DNA of 64,000 bases, from positions 1,984,001 to 2,048,000 of the forward strand of contig OY723282.1 of assembly GCA_963210315.1 (NCBI GenBank), in the 5' to 3' direction. Shown one piece after another: positions 1 to 12,214 of this stretch. A program made the position numbers and the translations under genes. Numbering within the stretch: the stretch's first letter is position 1; every line of letters begins with the position of its first letter. The notes under the pieces are model-generated. The model was given only the letters and a program-made list of their open reading frames with translations. It ran no database searches and had not been told where the DNA came from. The DNA is from Rhynchopus euleeides (Eukaryota; Euglenozoa; Diplonemea; Diplonemida; Diplonemidae).

Positions 1-620
1 TAGGTCTGTCACACTACGGGCCGAAGGGTGCGTCCTCTATGCGACATCTGGTCGCGGGAGGGTCGACGGACACTGCCTATCAGCGGCGACGTCACGTGGT
101 AGTAGAGCGAGCTCCACAGTGCTGGAGGGTCACAGCTTTACACGAACACCTCTCGCTGGTTCAGTACTGCTGCGAAGCGCAACAGTTGCTCTTGCAGCCG
201 TCTGAGAGACTTCCTGCGTGTGATTGACGAAAAGCCTAATTTCGGGTGTTTTCCCACGGTTTCAAAGGGAAAATAGGCACTGAACATAGGTAAAAAACCG
301 GAGTGCCCATTCAGAGGCTTCATACCAAGTATGCCTGGGACTTTGGCCTTTTTGGGCCCAAAAAGGGGTCGGGATTCCACTTTTTCTCCAAGGGTTTTTT
401 AGGGGGGGAAATGGCGCGCAATCCCCCTCGCGGGCAAGAATATCCCCCCATCCCCACCACACAGCGGTCTCGCTGGGTTCGGCCTCCAAACTTTATTAGG
501 TATGGCAGCTGCCACACCACATGGTTCTGTGAAAAAAAGGGGAAGGTGCGCCCTCCGCGCCACCCCTTCCTCGAGATGCACAATCGCATAGGTGCAACCG
601 TGCAAGAGTGTCACATGCCA
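1..620. other. Gene-poor stretch, no supported gene
   Basis: No reading frame here has recognisable protein features. At 490-525 there is a short inverted motif, TATGGCAGCTGCCA, preceded by TTATTAGG. The same TTATTAGGTATGGC string recurs near 950, so it probably belongs to a small dispersed element. Confidence 0.5.
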
Positions 621-671
621 CAGGGGGTCTGGGGGGCGGAGCCCCCCAGCCGCCGGAGGCCACGGTAGTGA
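621..671 (+). repeat. GC-hairpin dispersed repeat, copy 1
   Basis: About 50 bp ending in GCCACGGTAGTGAAC. It contains a perfect 8-bp stem, CTGGGGGG paired with CCCCCCAG around a CGGAG loop, followed by CCGCCGGAGG. Five further copies lie at 1186, 1407, 28867 (plus) and 11261, 61585 (minus). A partial copy with only the GCCACGGTAGTGAAC end lies at 709-731. Confidence 0.85.
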
Positions 672-901
672 ACAGTGAACCGGGTGAGTCGGGCCGCGTC
701 AAACCGCCGCAGGCCACGGTAGTGAACAGCTCTTGTGGGCGGAAGGGCGAGTGGAAGGGCAACTTTTTTTCTAGGTTTCGACTCACGAAACCTAGAAAAC
801 CCTAGAAAAAAGGTTGCTCCTCCCAAATCTGGGATTGGGCACCCACGTTAGTGACACCCCTGAAATTGGGCAGTGAAAATACCCCCCCAAAAAAATAATC
901 C

Positions 902-980
902 AGGTATGGCAGCCGGTCTGGCGCTGCCATACCAAGAAAAATCCAGAATTTTATTAGGTATGGCCGATGCCATACCAGCC
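902..980. repeat. Pair of short inverted repeats
   Basis: Two hairpins follow each other: AGGTATGGCAGC with GCTGCCATACC (about 903-940), and TAGGTATGGC with GCCATACCA (about 956-978). They share the GGTATGGC arm with 490-525. They could be ends of a small TIR element, but no longer unit is visible. Confidence 0.55.
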
Positions 981-1185
981 AGACCTGGCACGAGACCACT
1001 GGCACCACACAACCAGTGTGAGTGTGGTGTGTGGGTATTGGACGCCCTGTGTGATGAGAGATAGTGGCAACACAACAGCAACATGCCAGGCAAGGGGAGC
1101 CAAAAATGGGTTTTCGGGGCGTTATTGCAACGACCCCTTCCTGTGCCCCAGCGGCACAAGCTCAAGGATTTGGTTGCTCGACATA

Positions 1186-1240
1186 CAGGGGGGTCTGGGG
1201 GGCGGAGCCCCCCAGCCGCCGGAGGCCACGGTAGTGAGTA
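1186..1240 (+). repeat. GC-hairpin dispersed repeat, copy 2
   Basis: Same CTGGGGGG/CCCCCCAG hairpin and GCCACGGTAGTGA tail as copy 1. Confidence 0.85.
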
Positions 1241-1406
1241 TCTGTTCCTTGCGCCGTAGTGGGAGCGCGTGGGAGTTGCGGGCGTACAGATTCTGTGTGA
1301 GTTGGCTGCGTCCTCCTGAGGCTACGGAGAGTGGTCTGGGTCCCATTCGCTGATGTGAACCCAAAGGACTTGGCTACAAGACAGGCACACGCTCCAGCCT
1401 AGTGGC

Positions 1407-1461
1407 ACAGGGGGGTCTGGGGGGCGGAGCCCCCCAGCCGCCGGAGGCCACGGTAGTGAAC
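1407..1461 (+). repeat. GC-hairpin dispersed repeat, copy 3
   Basis: Same hairpin and tail as copy 1; three copies lie within 850 bp in the same orientation. Confidence 0.85.
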
Positions 1462-3359
1462 GCCTGATCCTGACCGGGGGACAACGCCGGGTTTTGGCTG
1501 GAAAAACCGAAAAAGGGGCGGGTGTCCGGAGGATTCATCCTCACCCCCCACTAGAATACCACCTGCCCCCGAAAAACTTCACCCAGAAAAACCTGTGGGG
1601 AAAAAATCCCACCTAAAAAACCCAAGGAGAAAAATAAAATTCCCTCCCTGCAAAAACCCTAAGAGAAAAAAACTGCAATCCTGAATCGGGACTTGGACTC
1701 CACATTTAGCTTCATACTTGCTTCATACTCAGTCTTTTTGATCGAACTTTTTTTCCCGTCGATGCAATTTGACTCGTTCTTTCCAATAACGTCATCCTCG
1801 GCTGACTTTTTGGGGAGCCCCGGCTCGCGAAAATTTTTGCTTTCGAAAATCTGCCATTTTTTCACCCTCAAATTCACTGTTTGTTGACCGTGCAAAAAAA
1901 GAGTCATTTTTTTCGGGGACAAAAAATGGCCATCGTGGAATCTTTCAGTCAAACGCGTTCATTTACGGCCAGGGTCGGGCAAAAAAACGAAAATTGAAGC
2001 AACTTGGTGTCCAAGGAGAAAAATGGGCCAAAATGGCTCAAAATCGCCTTCGGTCTTATAGGGTTAAACCCGGTTTTTTGGGTTTTTTTGGGGTTTTTAT
2101 TATGGGACCCGGGTTTTTAACAACACTGCCCCCCCCCGCCCCGCCCCCTTGTTGGTTCGTCAGACGGGGTGAGTCTTGTCGCCCTCTCACTGGGTCAGAA
2201 GAGGCCTCCGCCCTGTGTCAGTGTGTGTCAAACTGCAGCGCCGGCTTTGTGTGGCGGCTCACTTTTTCCTCACTTTTCTGCATTTCTGAGCGAAGACCCC
2301 CAAGACGCAGAAAGCGCATGGGGCATCAAGCACCACTTGGTGTGCATGCGGGTCGTTTGTGCGGAAAGTCGGCCACCCCTGAAGACGTGTTTTTCGTCAT
2401 CCCCGTGTGGCAGCCCTTCACATTAGCCTCGATACCAACCTACAACTTTTTACACACTGCAACAGTGTGTTGGGGGCGGGGAGGGGTGGGGGTGTGTGTG
2501 GAATCATCAACGAAACATGCAAAACGGGGGAGGGGGCAAAGAAGTGCAGACAAGAGCGACACTTTTGTGCCGCTAGTGCGCACACCCCCTTTGAGTCTTA
2601 TATTGAGGCGAACCAAAAGTGTGCGAATGAACGGCATGTCATAAAATTGATTTGCTGGGGCATTCGCTGAAGGACGTGGCCAGACCCACGCAGTGACTGG
2701 GTCTGCCACTGAAGCGAAGTGTGTCCGATGATCACTTTTTTCTTGTTCTGCTCGTCAGAGTGAGCGGCCTCTGTGGGCAATTCGTTGCTGTGCCACGTTG
2801 CAACCATTTGTAAGACGCACCAACACCCACACACGCACAACCCACCGTTTTCTCATCTCTGTATTCCTGAGCGTCGCCCCCCCGCCCCTGGGTTCTTTTT
2901 GCTCGTCCCGCTTCTGCTTTTGAACAGATCTAAGTGGCATTGACCAGGTATTGTGTCCCATGTGCGCCTGCGGCGCAATCCCTTTCTTTTCGAAGCCGGG
3001 TGGCAAAACCCGCCTGGGGGCCCATCCCCTTGTGTACCCTTCTCCCCCTATACACAGGCCGCCCCGCGGACCCCGCAGTCTCACTCTTTTCAGAACCACC
3101 TCTTATCAGGCTTCACTATTTCTTTAATTCTGTGACTATTGCTGGGCCACTCACGCCGCTTCATCGTGCCAGGGAGTGAAACCACCAAAGTGCGGGCCTG
3201 CAGACCAACAATATTGCAGTGTGGTGGGATATTTGGTGGGGACGCTGCGCGGGTCCTGGCCTCCTCCTACCGATCCTGCACCAGTTGTCACACATCAGAC
3301 CCCGCTCTGGCGAAAAAGTCCTCCATAACGTTCCAGAACGGCCGAATAACGTTATCCGA
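1462..3359. other. Gene-poor stretch with repeat ends
   Basis: No supported gene. At 2280-2310 and 2858-2885 there are single ends of the GAGCGAAG-CCCC mini-element family described at 50316-50520 (CTGAGCGAAGACCCCC and CTGAGCGTCGCCCCCC). The ORFs here lack domain features and start contexts. Confidence 0.45.
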
Positions 3360-3565
3360 AAATCGGTAACGTTATTTTTCCGCGTTATACCGTTATCGAT
3401 AACGGTAATACCGTTATTACCGTTATCAGGAACGGTAATAACGTTATCGGTAACGTTATTACCGTTATTACCGTTATCGGTAACGGTAATACCGTTATCA
3501 GTAACGGTAATAACGTTATCGGTAACGTTATTACCGTTATTACCGGTAATACCGCGTTATTTTCG
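3360..3565. repeat. TTATTACCG-type simple satellite
   Basis: Low-complexity block of alternating GTTATTACC and GGTAATAAC words (TAACGGTAATACCGTTATTA and variants), so both strands carry the same words and the block is rich in palindromes. A shorter block of the same words lies at 12125-12177, directly before the first cyclase frame. Confidence 0.85.
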
Positions 3566-3582
3566 GTATTTTTGGGCAACTT

Positions 3583-3632
3583 CTATAGGGGGACCCTTTT
3601 CGAATTTTTTTTTCGGGGTGGCCAGAATGGGC
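3583..3632. repeat. Dispersed repeat shared with satellite edge
   Basis: The segment starting TAGGGGGACCC and TTTTCGAATTTTTTTTTCG matches, in reverse complement, the interruption near 56320-56372 inside the right end of the telomere-like satellite. It is a second-site copy of an unidentified repeat. Confidence 0.5.
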
Positions 3633-4196
3633 TGTTTTAGGCTATTTGAGGCCATTTTCGAGCAAATTTTTGGGTTTAGAGCCACGCAAAGGGTCTAAAA
3701 TGGGCATGCCAATCTCAAAAAATGCTCAAAATTCCGAGAGATTTCAGATTTTTCGAATTTTTTGACCGAGAAAATTCTGACCCCAAAATGTGGTCCTTGT
3801 GGTCTGGAACTGTCCGTTGTCGAAGGAATTGGTGAAAAAATCGTGATTTTTGGCCTCTGGATCACCCATGCCGTCCCAAAAATCAAGCAAAAGAGGTTTG
3901 GTAGGTGCATTTTTGGGTGAACATGAGCCATTGTGCCAACCTGCTTGATTTCACCCGAAAATTGGAATCCGTTGAATATGGTTTCTGATGAAAATGTGAA
4001 AATTTTCGACCTTCTTCGCAGTTTTTGCCACTTCCTTGCCCCATCTTTCCCACCCAAAATCGAAGTACCGTGAATGGTGTTGTTGAAAGGTCCAAATTGC
4101 GTTGGTTGTGCGTAGTTCTGCCGAAATCGTGCACACGTTGTGCATAGTGCATGTGTAACGCCATTTGCGACCAAAATGTAAATTTCCTGCACCCGA

Positions 4197-4309
4197 GCGT
4201 TGACGCTTCCACACACCCTTACAAACCCACTTGCCTGATGAAGGGGGTGGTGTGTAGAGCACGTTTGGCAGGGCTGAATGACACTTTCCGCGCGAAGGTC
4301 GTGTGCGTA
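4197..4309 (-). mobile_element. Retroelement-end fragment inside macrosatellite unit
   Basis: On the minus strand this matches the A-type terminal repeat of the split-direct-repeat retroelement family. It has the CATCAGGCA block, then GTGTGGAAGCGTCAACGC at 4214-4197. The closest relative is 16839-16948, which shares nearly the whole stretch. The fragment is carried in all five units (4197, 5640, 7083, 8526, 9969). Confidence 0.75.
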
Positions 4310-4312
4310 ATT

Positions 4313-4354
4313 AAAAAACGGTCCGAGGGCCGGAGGCCCGAGGCCTTTTTTTAC
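4313..4354. repeat. GC hairpin followed by T run
   Basis: GGGCC-GGA-GGCCC flanked by AAAAAACGG on the left and TTTTTTT on the right. It looks like a bacterial terminator, but in this eukaryotic, non-coding satellite it is better read as an imperfect palindrome or a possible RNA polymerase III stop. It recurs once per unit. Confidence 0.4.
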
Positions 4355-4399
4355 CTGCACGAGGGTGCAATTGAGGCCGATACGGGGTGCAGATGATGG

Positions 4400-4540
4400 T
4401 TTCTTGCACAACCCAGTCATGTTTTGCACATCACGACGAACTCGGAAATTCCTCATATTTGCACTCCAGGTCTCATATTTGCACTGGTGCAAATATGGGA
4501 CCTGGAGTGCGTGCAAATAATGACTGGGGGGTGCAAGAAA
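4400..4540. repeat. Nested palindrome in macrosatellite unit
   Basis: The core at 4461-4510 has two 24-bp arms (4461-4484 and 4487-4510) around a 2-base centre with one G/A mismatch. An outer pair of 21-bp arms (4400-4420 and 4520-4540) matches except for two bases. Together they could extrude a cruciform. It recurs in each unit at +1443. Confidence 0.9.
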
Positions 4541-7500
4541 GTTCAAATTGCGTAGTTCCTGCGTACTTCGTGCGTAGCCCGAGCGTACTTTGGGTAGTTC
4601 GTGCGTATATTGTGCGAAGCGTCTTTGACAGCACCAGTAACGGACTTTTGGAACGTAACTATTTTAGAACGGACCGGGAAAAAATGGGCACGTCGCTACT
4701 TCGCGCTACTTCGTCGCTCGTAACGAGTAAAAATATCAGGTGGTTTATACACCGCCAATGTGAGGTGTGCGGGTGTATTCCTGAAGGATTCACTTCTGCG
4801 TCCACACTGAGTGATTTTGGAGTGATTTTCACTCCAAATTTCACTCCAGGAACATTGGATGCTGCAAGGTTGCAGGGGTTTCTGCAGTATTTGCCTTGAA
4901 AAAGCCAAAAAACATGATTTTTTCACGAAACTCGACATGTCCGTGCGTTATTATCCAAAAAATGGTCCCAGGGGGGTATTCTGGAGCCATCTCCACCAAA
5001 AACTACACCATCCGCCCGCAAAATTGTCCGAATAACGCAAGTTTTCATGAAAATAACGGAAAAATAACGCGTTATTTTAGGAGAAAACGTTTTCCAATTT
5101 TTTGACATCACGGAGTGGCCCCCTGCAGGGCTGTTCCTAACTGGGGGGCTTGTTCCCCACTTTCAGGATTCTGAACTTTTTTTCTAAGAATTTTTGTAAG
5201 GGGAAAAAAGTTTTTTTCTAAGAATTTTGTTAGGGGAATTTTTTTCTAAGGTTGTTTCGCAGAGGAAAAAACTTTTTCTAAGTTTTCCCCAGTCGACAGG
5301 GCGCGCACAAGGATGGAAGGGAAGTCTGTCCCACGTACGTTTGGTAGGTGCATTTTTGGGTGAACATGAGCCATTGTGCCAACCTGCTTGATTTCACCCG
5401 AAAATCGGAATCCGTTGAATATGGTTTCTGATGAAAATGTGAAAATTTTCGACCTTCTTCGCAGTTTTTGCCACTTCCTTGCCCCATCTTTCCCACCCAA
5501 AATCGAAGTACCGTGAATGGTGTTGTTGAAAGGTCCAAATTGCGTTGGTTGTGCGTAGTTCTGCCGAAATCGTGCACACGTTGTGCATAGTGCATGTGTA
5601 ACGCCATTTGCGACCAAAATGTAAATTTCCTGCACCCGAGCGTTGACGCTTCCACACACCCTTACAAACCCACTTGCCTGATGAAGGGGGTGGTGTGTAG
5701 AGCACGTTTGGCAGGGCTGAATGACACTTTCCGCGCGAAGGTCGTGTGCGTAATTAAAAAACGGTCCGAGGGCCGGAGGCCCGAGGCCTTTTTTTACCTG
5801 CACGAGGGTGCAATTGAGGCCGATACGGGGTGCAGATGATGGTTTCTTGCACAACCCAGTCATGTTTTGCACATCACGACGAACTCGGAAATTCCTCATA
5901 TTTGCACTCCAGGTCTCATATTTGCACTGGTGCAAATATGGGACCTGGAGTGCGTGCAAATAATGACTGGGGGGTGCAAGAAAGTTCAAATTGCGTAGTT
6001 CCTGCGTACTTCGTGCGTAGCCCGAGCGTACTTTGGGTAGTTCGTGCGTATATTGTGCGAAGCGTCTTTGACAGCACCAGTAACGGACTTTTGGAACGTA
6101 ACTATTTTAGAACGGACCGGGAAAAAATGGGCACGTCGCTACTTCGCGCTACTTCGTCGCTCGTAACGAGTAAAAATATCAGGTGGTTTATACACCGCCA
6201 ATGTGAGGTGTGCGGGTGTATTCCTGAAGGATTCACTTCTGCGTCCACACTGAGTGATTTTGGAGTGATTTTCACTCCAAATTTCACTCCAGGAACATTG
6301 GATGCTGCAAGGTTGCAGGGGTTTCTGCAGTATTTGCCTTGAAAAAGCCAAAAAACATGATTTTTTCACGAAACTCGACATGTCCGTGCGTTATTATCCA
6401 AAAAATGGTCCCAGGGGGGTATTCTGGAGCCATCTCCACCAAAAACTACACCATCCGCCCGCAAAATTGTCCGAATAACGCAAGTTTTCATGAAAATAAC
6501 GGAAAAATAACGCGTTATTTTAGGAGAAAACGTTTTCCAATTTTTTGACATCACGGAGTGGCCCCCTGCAGGGCTGTTCCTAACTGGGGGGCTTGTTCCC
6601 CACTTTCAGGATTCTGAACTTTTTTTCTAAGAATTTTTGTAAGGGGAAAAAAGTTTTTTTCTAAGAATTTTGTTAGGGGAATTTTTTTCTAAGGTTGTTT
6701 CGCAGAGGAAAAAACTTTTTCTAAGTTTTCCCCAGTCGACAGGGCGCGCACAAGGATGGAAGGGAAGTCTGTCCCACGTACGTTTGGTAGGTGCATTTTT
6801 GGGTGAACATGAGCCATTGTGCCAACCTGCTTGATTTCACCCGAAAATCGGAATCCGTTGAATATGGTTTCTGATGAAAATGTGAAAATTTTCGACCTTC
6901 TTCGCAGTTTTTGCCACTTCCTTGCCCCATCTTTCCCACCCAAAATCGAAGTACCGTGAATGGTGTTGTTGAAAGGTCCAAATTGCGTTGGTTGTGCGTA
7001 GTTCTGCCGAAATCGTGCACACGTTGTGCATAGTGCATGTGTAACGCCATTTGCGACCAAAATGTAAATTTCCTGCACCCGAGCGTTGACGCTTCCACAC
7101 ACCCTTACAAACCCACTTGCCTGATGAAGGGGGTGGTGTGTAGAGCACGTTTGGCAGGGCTGAATGACACTTTCCGCGCGAAGGTCGTGTGCGTAATTAA
7201 AAAACGGTCCGAGGGCCGGAGGCCCGAGGCCTTTTTTTACCTGCACGAGGGTGCAATTGAGGCCGATACGGGGTGCAGATGATGGTTTCTTGCACAACCC
7301 AGTCATGTTTTGCACATCACGACGAACTCGGAAATTCCTCATATTTGCACTCCAGGTCTCATATTTGCACTGGTGCAAATATGGGACCTGGAGTGCGTGC
7401 AAATAATGACTGGGGGGTGCAAGAAAGTTCAAATTGCGTAGTTCCTGCGTACTTCGTGCGTAGCCCGAGCGTACTTTGGGTAGTTCGTGCGTATATTGTG

Positions 7501-10500
7501 CGAAGCGTCTTTGACAGCACCAGTAACGGACTTTTGGAACGTAACTATTTTAGAACGGACCGGGAAAAAATGGGCACGTCGCTACTTCGCGCTACTTCGT
7601 CGCTCGTAACGAGTAAAAATATCAGGTGGTTTATACACCGCCAATGTGAGGTGTGCGGGTGTATTCCTGAAGGATTCACTTCTGCGTCCACACTGAGTGA
7701 TTTTGGAGTGATTTTCACTCCAAATTTCACTCCAGGAACATTGGATGCTGCAAGGTTGCAGGGGTTTCTGCAGTATTTGCCTTGAAAAAGCCAAAAAACA
7801 TGATTTTTTCACGAAACTCGACATGTCCGTGCGTTATTATCCAAAAAATGGTCCCAGGGGGGTATTCTGGAGCCATCTCCACCAAAAACTACACCATCCG
7901 CCCGCAAAATTGTCCGAATAACGCAAGTTTTCATGAAAATAACGGAAAAATAACGCGTTATTTTAGGAGAAAACGTTTTCCAATTTTTTGACATCACGGA
8001 GTGGCCCCCTGCAGGGCTGTTCCTAACTGGGGGGCTTGTTCCCCACTTTCAGGATTCTGAACTTTTTTTCTAAGAATTTTTGTAAGGGGAAAAAAGTTTT
8101 TTTCTAAGAATTTTGTTAGGGGAATTTTTTTCTAAGGTTGTTTCGCAGAGGAAAAAACTTTTTCTAAGTTTTCCCCAGTCGACAGGGCGCGCACAAGGAT
8201 GGAAGGGAAGTCTGTCCCACGTACGTTTGGTAGGTGCATTTTTGGGTGAACATGAGCCATTGTGCCAACCTGCTTGATTTCACCCGAAAATCGGAATCCG
8301 TTGAATATGGTTTCTGATGAAAATGTGAAAATTTTCGACCTTCTTCGCAGTTTTTGCCACTTCCTTGCCCCATCTTTCCCACCCAAAATCGAAGTACCGT
8401 GAATGGTGTTGTTGAAAGGTCCAAATTGCGTTGGTTGTGCGTAGTTCTGCCGAAATCGTGCACACGTTGTGCATAGTGCATGTGTAACGCCATTTGCGAC
8501 CAAAATGTAAATTTCCTGCACCCGAGCGTTGACGCTTCCACACACCCTTACAAACCCACTTGCCTGATGAAGGGGGTGGTGTGTAGAGCACGTTTGGCAG
8601 GGCTGAATGACACTTTCCGCGCGAAGGTCGTGTGCGTAATTAAAAAACGGTCCGAGGGCCGGAGGCCCGAGGCCTTTTTTTACCTGCACGAGGGTGCAAT
8701 TGAGGCCGATACGGGGTGCAGATGATGGTTTCTTGCACAACCCAGTCATGTTTTGCACATCACGACGAACTCGGAAATTCCTCATATTTGCACTCCAGGT
8801 CTCATATTTGCACTGGTGCAAATATGGGACCTGGAGTGCGTGCAAATAATGACTGGGGGGTGCAAGAAAGTTCAAATTGCGTAGTTCCTGCGTACTTCGT
8901 GCGTAGCCCGAGCGTACTTTGGGTAGTTCGTGCGTATATTGTGCGAAGCGTCTTTGACAGCACCAGTAACGGACTTTTGGAACGTAACTATTTTAGAACG
9001 GACCGGGAAAAAATGGGCACGTCGCTACTTCGCGCTACTTCGTCGCTCGTAACGAGTAAAAATATCAGGTGGTTTATACACCGCCAATGTGAGGTGTGCG
9101 GGTGTATTCCTGAAGGATTCACTTCTGCGTCCACACTGAGTGATTTTGGAGTGATTTTCACTCCAAATTTCACTCCAGGAACATTGGATGCTGCAAGGTT
9201 GCAGGGGTTTCTGCAGTATTTGCCTTGAAAAAGCCAAAAAACATGATTTTTTCACGAAACTCGACATGTCCGTGCGTTATTATCCAAAAAATGGTCCCAG
9301 GGGGGTATTCTGGAGCCATCTCCACCAAAAACTACACCATCCGCCCGCAAAATTGTCCGAATAACGCAAGTTTTCATGAAAATAACGGAAAAATAACGCG
9401 TTATTTTAGGAGAAAACGTTTTCCAATTTTTTGACATCACGGAGTGGCCCCCTGCAGGGCTGTTCCTAACTGGGGGGCTTGTTCCCCACTTTCAGGATTC
9501 TGAACTTTTTTTCTAAGAATTTTTGTAAGGGGAAAAAAGTTTTTTTCTAAGAATTTTGTTAGGGGAATTTTTTTCTAAGGTTGTTTCGCAGAGGAAAAAA
9601 CTTTTTCTAAGTTTTCCCCAGTCGACAGGGCGCGCACAAGGATGGAAGGGAAGTCTGTCCCACGTACGTTTGGTAGGTGCATTTTTGGGTGAACATGAGC
9701 CATTGTGCCAACCTGCTTGATTTCACCCGAAAATCGGAATCCGTTGAATATGGTTTCTGATGAAAATGTGAAAATTTTCGACCTTCTTCGCAGTTTTTGC
9801 CACTTCCTTGCCCCATCTTTCCCACCCAAAATCGAAGTACCGTGAATGGTGTTGTTGAAAGGTCCAAATTGCGTTGGTTGTGCGTAGTTCTGCCGAAATC
9901 GTGCACACGTTGTGCATAGTGCATGTGTAACGCCATTTGCGACCAAAATGTAAATTTCCTGCACCCGAGCGTTGACGCTTCCACACACCCTTACAAACCC
10001 ACTTGCCTGATGAAGGGGGTGGTGTGTAGAGCACGTTTGGCAGGGCTGAATGACACTTTCCGCGCGAAGGTCGTGTGCGTAATTAAAAAACGGTCCGAGG
10101 GCCGGAGGCCCGAGGCCTTTTTTTACCTGCACGAGGGTGCAATTGAGGCCGATACGGGGTGCAGATGATGGTTTCTTGCACAACCCAGTCATGTTTTGCA
10201 CATCACGACGAACTCGGAAATTCCTCATATTTGCACTCCAGGTCTCATATTTGCACTGGTGCAAATATGGGACCTGGAGTGCGTGCAAATAATGACTGGG
10301 GGGTGCAAGAAAGTTCAAATTGCGTAGTTCCTGCGTACTTCGTGCGTAGCCCGAGCGTACTTTGGGTAGTTCGTGCGTATATTGTGCGAAGCGTCTTTGA
10401 CAGCACCAGTAACGGACTTTTGGAACGTAACTATTTTAGAACGGACCGGGAAAAAATGGGCACGTCGCTACTTCGCGCTACTTCGTCGCTCGTAACGAGT

Positions 10501-11110
10501 AAAAATATCAGGTGGTTTATACACCGCCAATGTGAGGTGTGCGGGTGTATTCCTGAAGGATTCACTTCTGCGTCCACACTGAGTGATTTTGGAGTGATTT
10601 TCACTCCAAATTTCACTCCAGGAACATTGGATGCTGCAAGGTTGCAGGGGTTTCTGCAGTATTTGCCTTGAAAAAGCCAAAAAACATGATTTTTTCACGA
10701 AACTCGACATGTCCGTGCGTTATTATCCAAAAAATGGTCCCAGGGGGGTATTCTGGAGCCATCTCCACCAAAAACTACACCATCCGCCCGCAAAATTGTC
10801 CGAATAACGCAAGTTTTCATGAAAATAACGGAAAAATAACGCGTTATTTTAGGAGAAAACGTTTTCCAATTTTTTGACATCACGGAGTGGCCCCCTGCAG
10901 GGCTGTTCCTAACTGGGGGGCTTGTTCCCCACTTTCAGGATTCTGAACTTTTTTTCTAAGAATTTTTGTAAGGGGAAAAAAGTTTTTTTCTAAGAATTTT
11001 GTTAGGGGAATTTTTTTCTAAGGTTGTTTCGCAGAGGAAAAAACTTTTTCTAAGTTTTCCCCAGTCGACAGGGCGCGCACAAGGATGGAAGGGAAGTCTG
11101 TCCCACGTAC

Positions 11111-12178
11111 CGTTCGCCTTGCTGGCCAACTGGAGAGCCAGACGTTCACTACCGTGGCCTCAAGTCCTTCGAATCCCATCAAGTCGGGGTCCAACCACTC
11201 CAGTCGCCTCTGAGGACGCAGCCAACTCGCACAGAATCTGTACGCCCACACGAACAGATGTTCGCTACCGTGGCCTCCGGCGGCTGGGGGGCTCACGCCC
11301 CCCAGACCCCCCATGTAGCGTGTGCCCGTCCATCTATCTCACTTCCCCGGGTCAGCGCCGCATCCATGAAGCGCTTCTTCGAAGCCTGACTGACATCGGA
11401 CAGGAGGTCGGGCTTCCCCACCTGGGAGGTACACTTGCCGCGTTCGCGACATGCGTGACACGCGACACGCTACCTGAAACGTGAGTGTGCCTTGCTAACA
11501 CGGGCATTTCAACGGTCTGCCGACGACCGTTCCCCAAACCCGTAAACCAGCAGTTTTGGAAAATCGGAGAGATCACCCTGCGCTGAATATGGTGCGCACC
11601 ACTGCAAAAATCCCCGGGAGCTTTTGGGCTTTCAGACCTGAAGGGGCCAGCAGGTGGGTGGCGTCGGGGGCAGCTTTGTAACTGTCCTCCAGCTGCTGGC
11701 ATGTCCAGCCCTGCGAGAGTGCCAAGGTGTATTGAGTCCCTGCGGAGCACAACCCCCGATGAGAACGAGTGCCAGATGATCCTCATTCATTTTCAGCTGT
11801 AACGCGCATGAGGGGCACTCTCTGCCGCAAGCATCTCTGGGCATCACTCGAGAGCTGTCAATGATGACGCGGAGAGAAATCAGAGAAAAAGTCCCGCCTG
11901 ACGGGCACGCGCCTGGAAACTGTGGGGGGGCGAGCAAAAATTCCCTTGTAAAAATTCTTAGAAAAAACCTGGTTCCCCGACCCAAAAAACCTGGAAAAAG
12001 GGCTCGTTCCCCGCCCAGGCCTGGCCCCCTGGAGTGATATTTTACCCAAGAAAATTCTTTTAGGGGGGGTAGGGACCCGAGTTTCGGGTCAGATTCACCG
12101 GGAAATGCTGCCTTTTTTGGGGTCAAAAAATAACGCAAAAATAACGTTATTACCGTTACTGGTAACGGAATAACGCCC
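11111..12178. other. Gene-poor stretch before cyclase 1
   Basis: Apart from GC-hairpin copy 4 (11261-11312) and a TTATTACC block (12125-12177), nothing is recognisable. I looked for the missing N-terminal cyclase exon(s) by matching the second cyclase's first three membrane segments and found none. Confidence 0.45.
11261..11312 (-). repeat. GC-hairpin dispersed repeat, copy 4
   Basis: Reverse complement of the copy-1 unit, with TTCGCTACCGTGGCCTCCGG first and the hairpin second. The loop reads CTCAC, breaking perfect identity with the others. Confidence 0.8.
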
Positions 12179-12214
12179 AATGTATGGTCTCTCGGCAATC
12201 TGATCATTGCCGAC

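Larger units (their letters stand above)
3896..11110. repeat. Macrosatellite, five 1443-bp tandem units
   Basis: The sequence from 3896 recurs at 5339, 6782, 8225 and 9668, with the last unit ending at 11110: exactly five whole units. The only difference I found is T at 3963 in unit 1 against C at the matching place in later units. Each unit has a nested inverted repeat, a retroelement-end fragment and a T-rich tail with repeated TTTTTTTCTAAG words. Frames of 247, 170 and 125 residues in the units overlap on both strands and resemble no family, so I treat the units as non-coding. Such identity means very recent amplification, homogenisation or an assembly effect. Confidence 0.95.

Noticed and set aside
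4313..4354. Rho-independent terminator
   Set aside because: The hairpin and T run look right, but nothing bacterial surrounds them and they recur in a non-coding satellite.
3695..10883. ORFs of 247, 170, 125 and 103 residues repeated in the macrosatellite
   Set aside because: They overlap each other on both strands, are identical only because the DNA is, and resemble no family.
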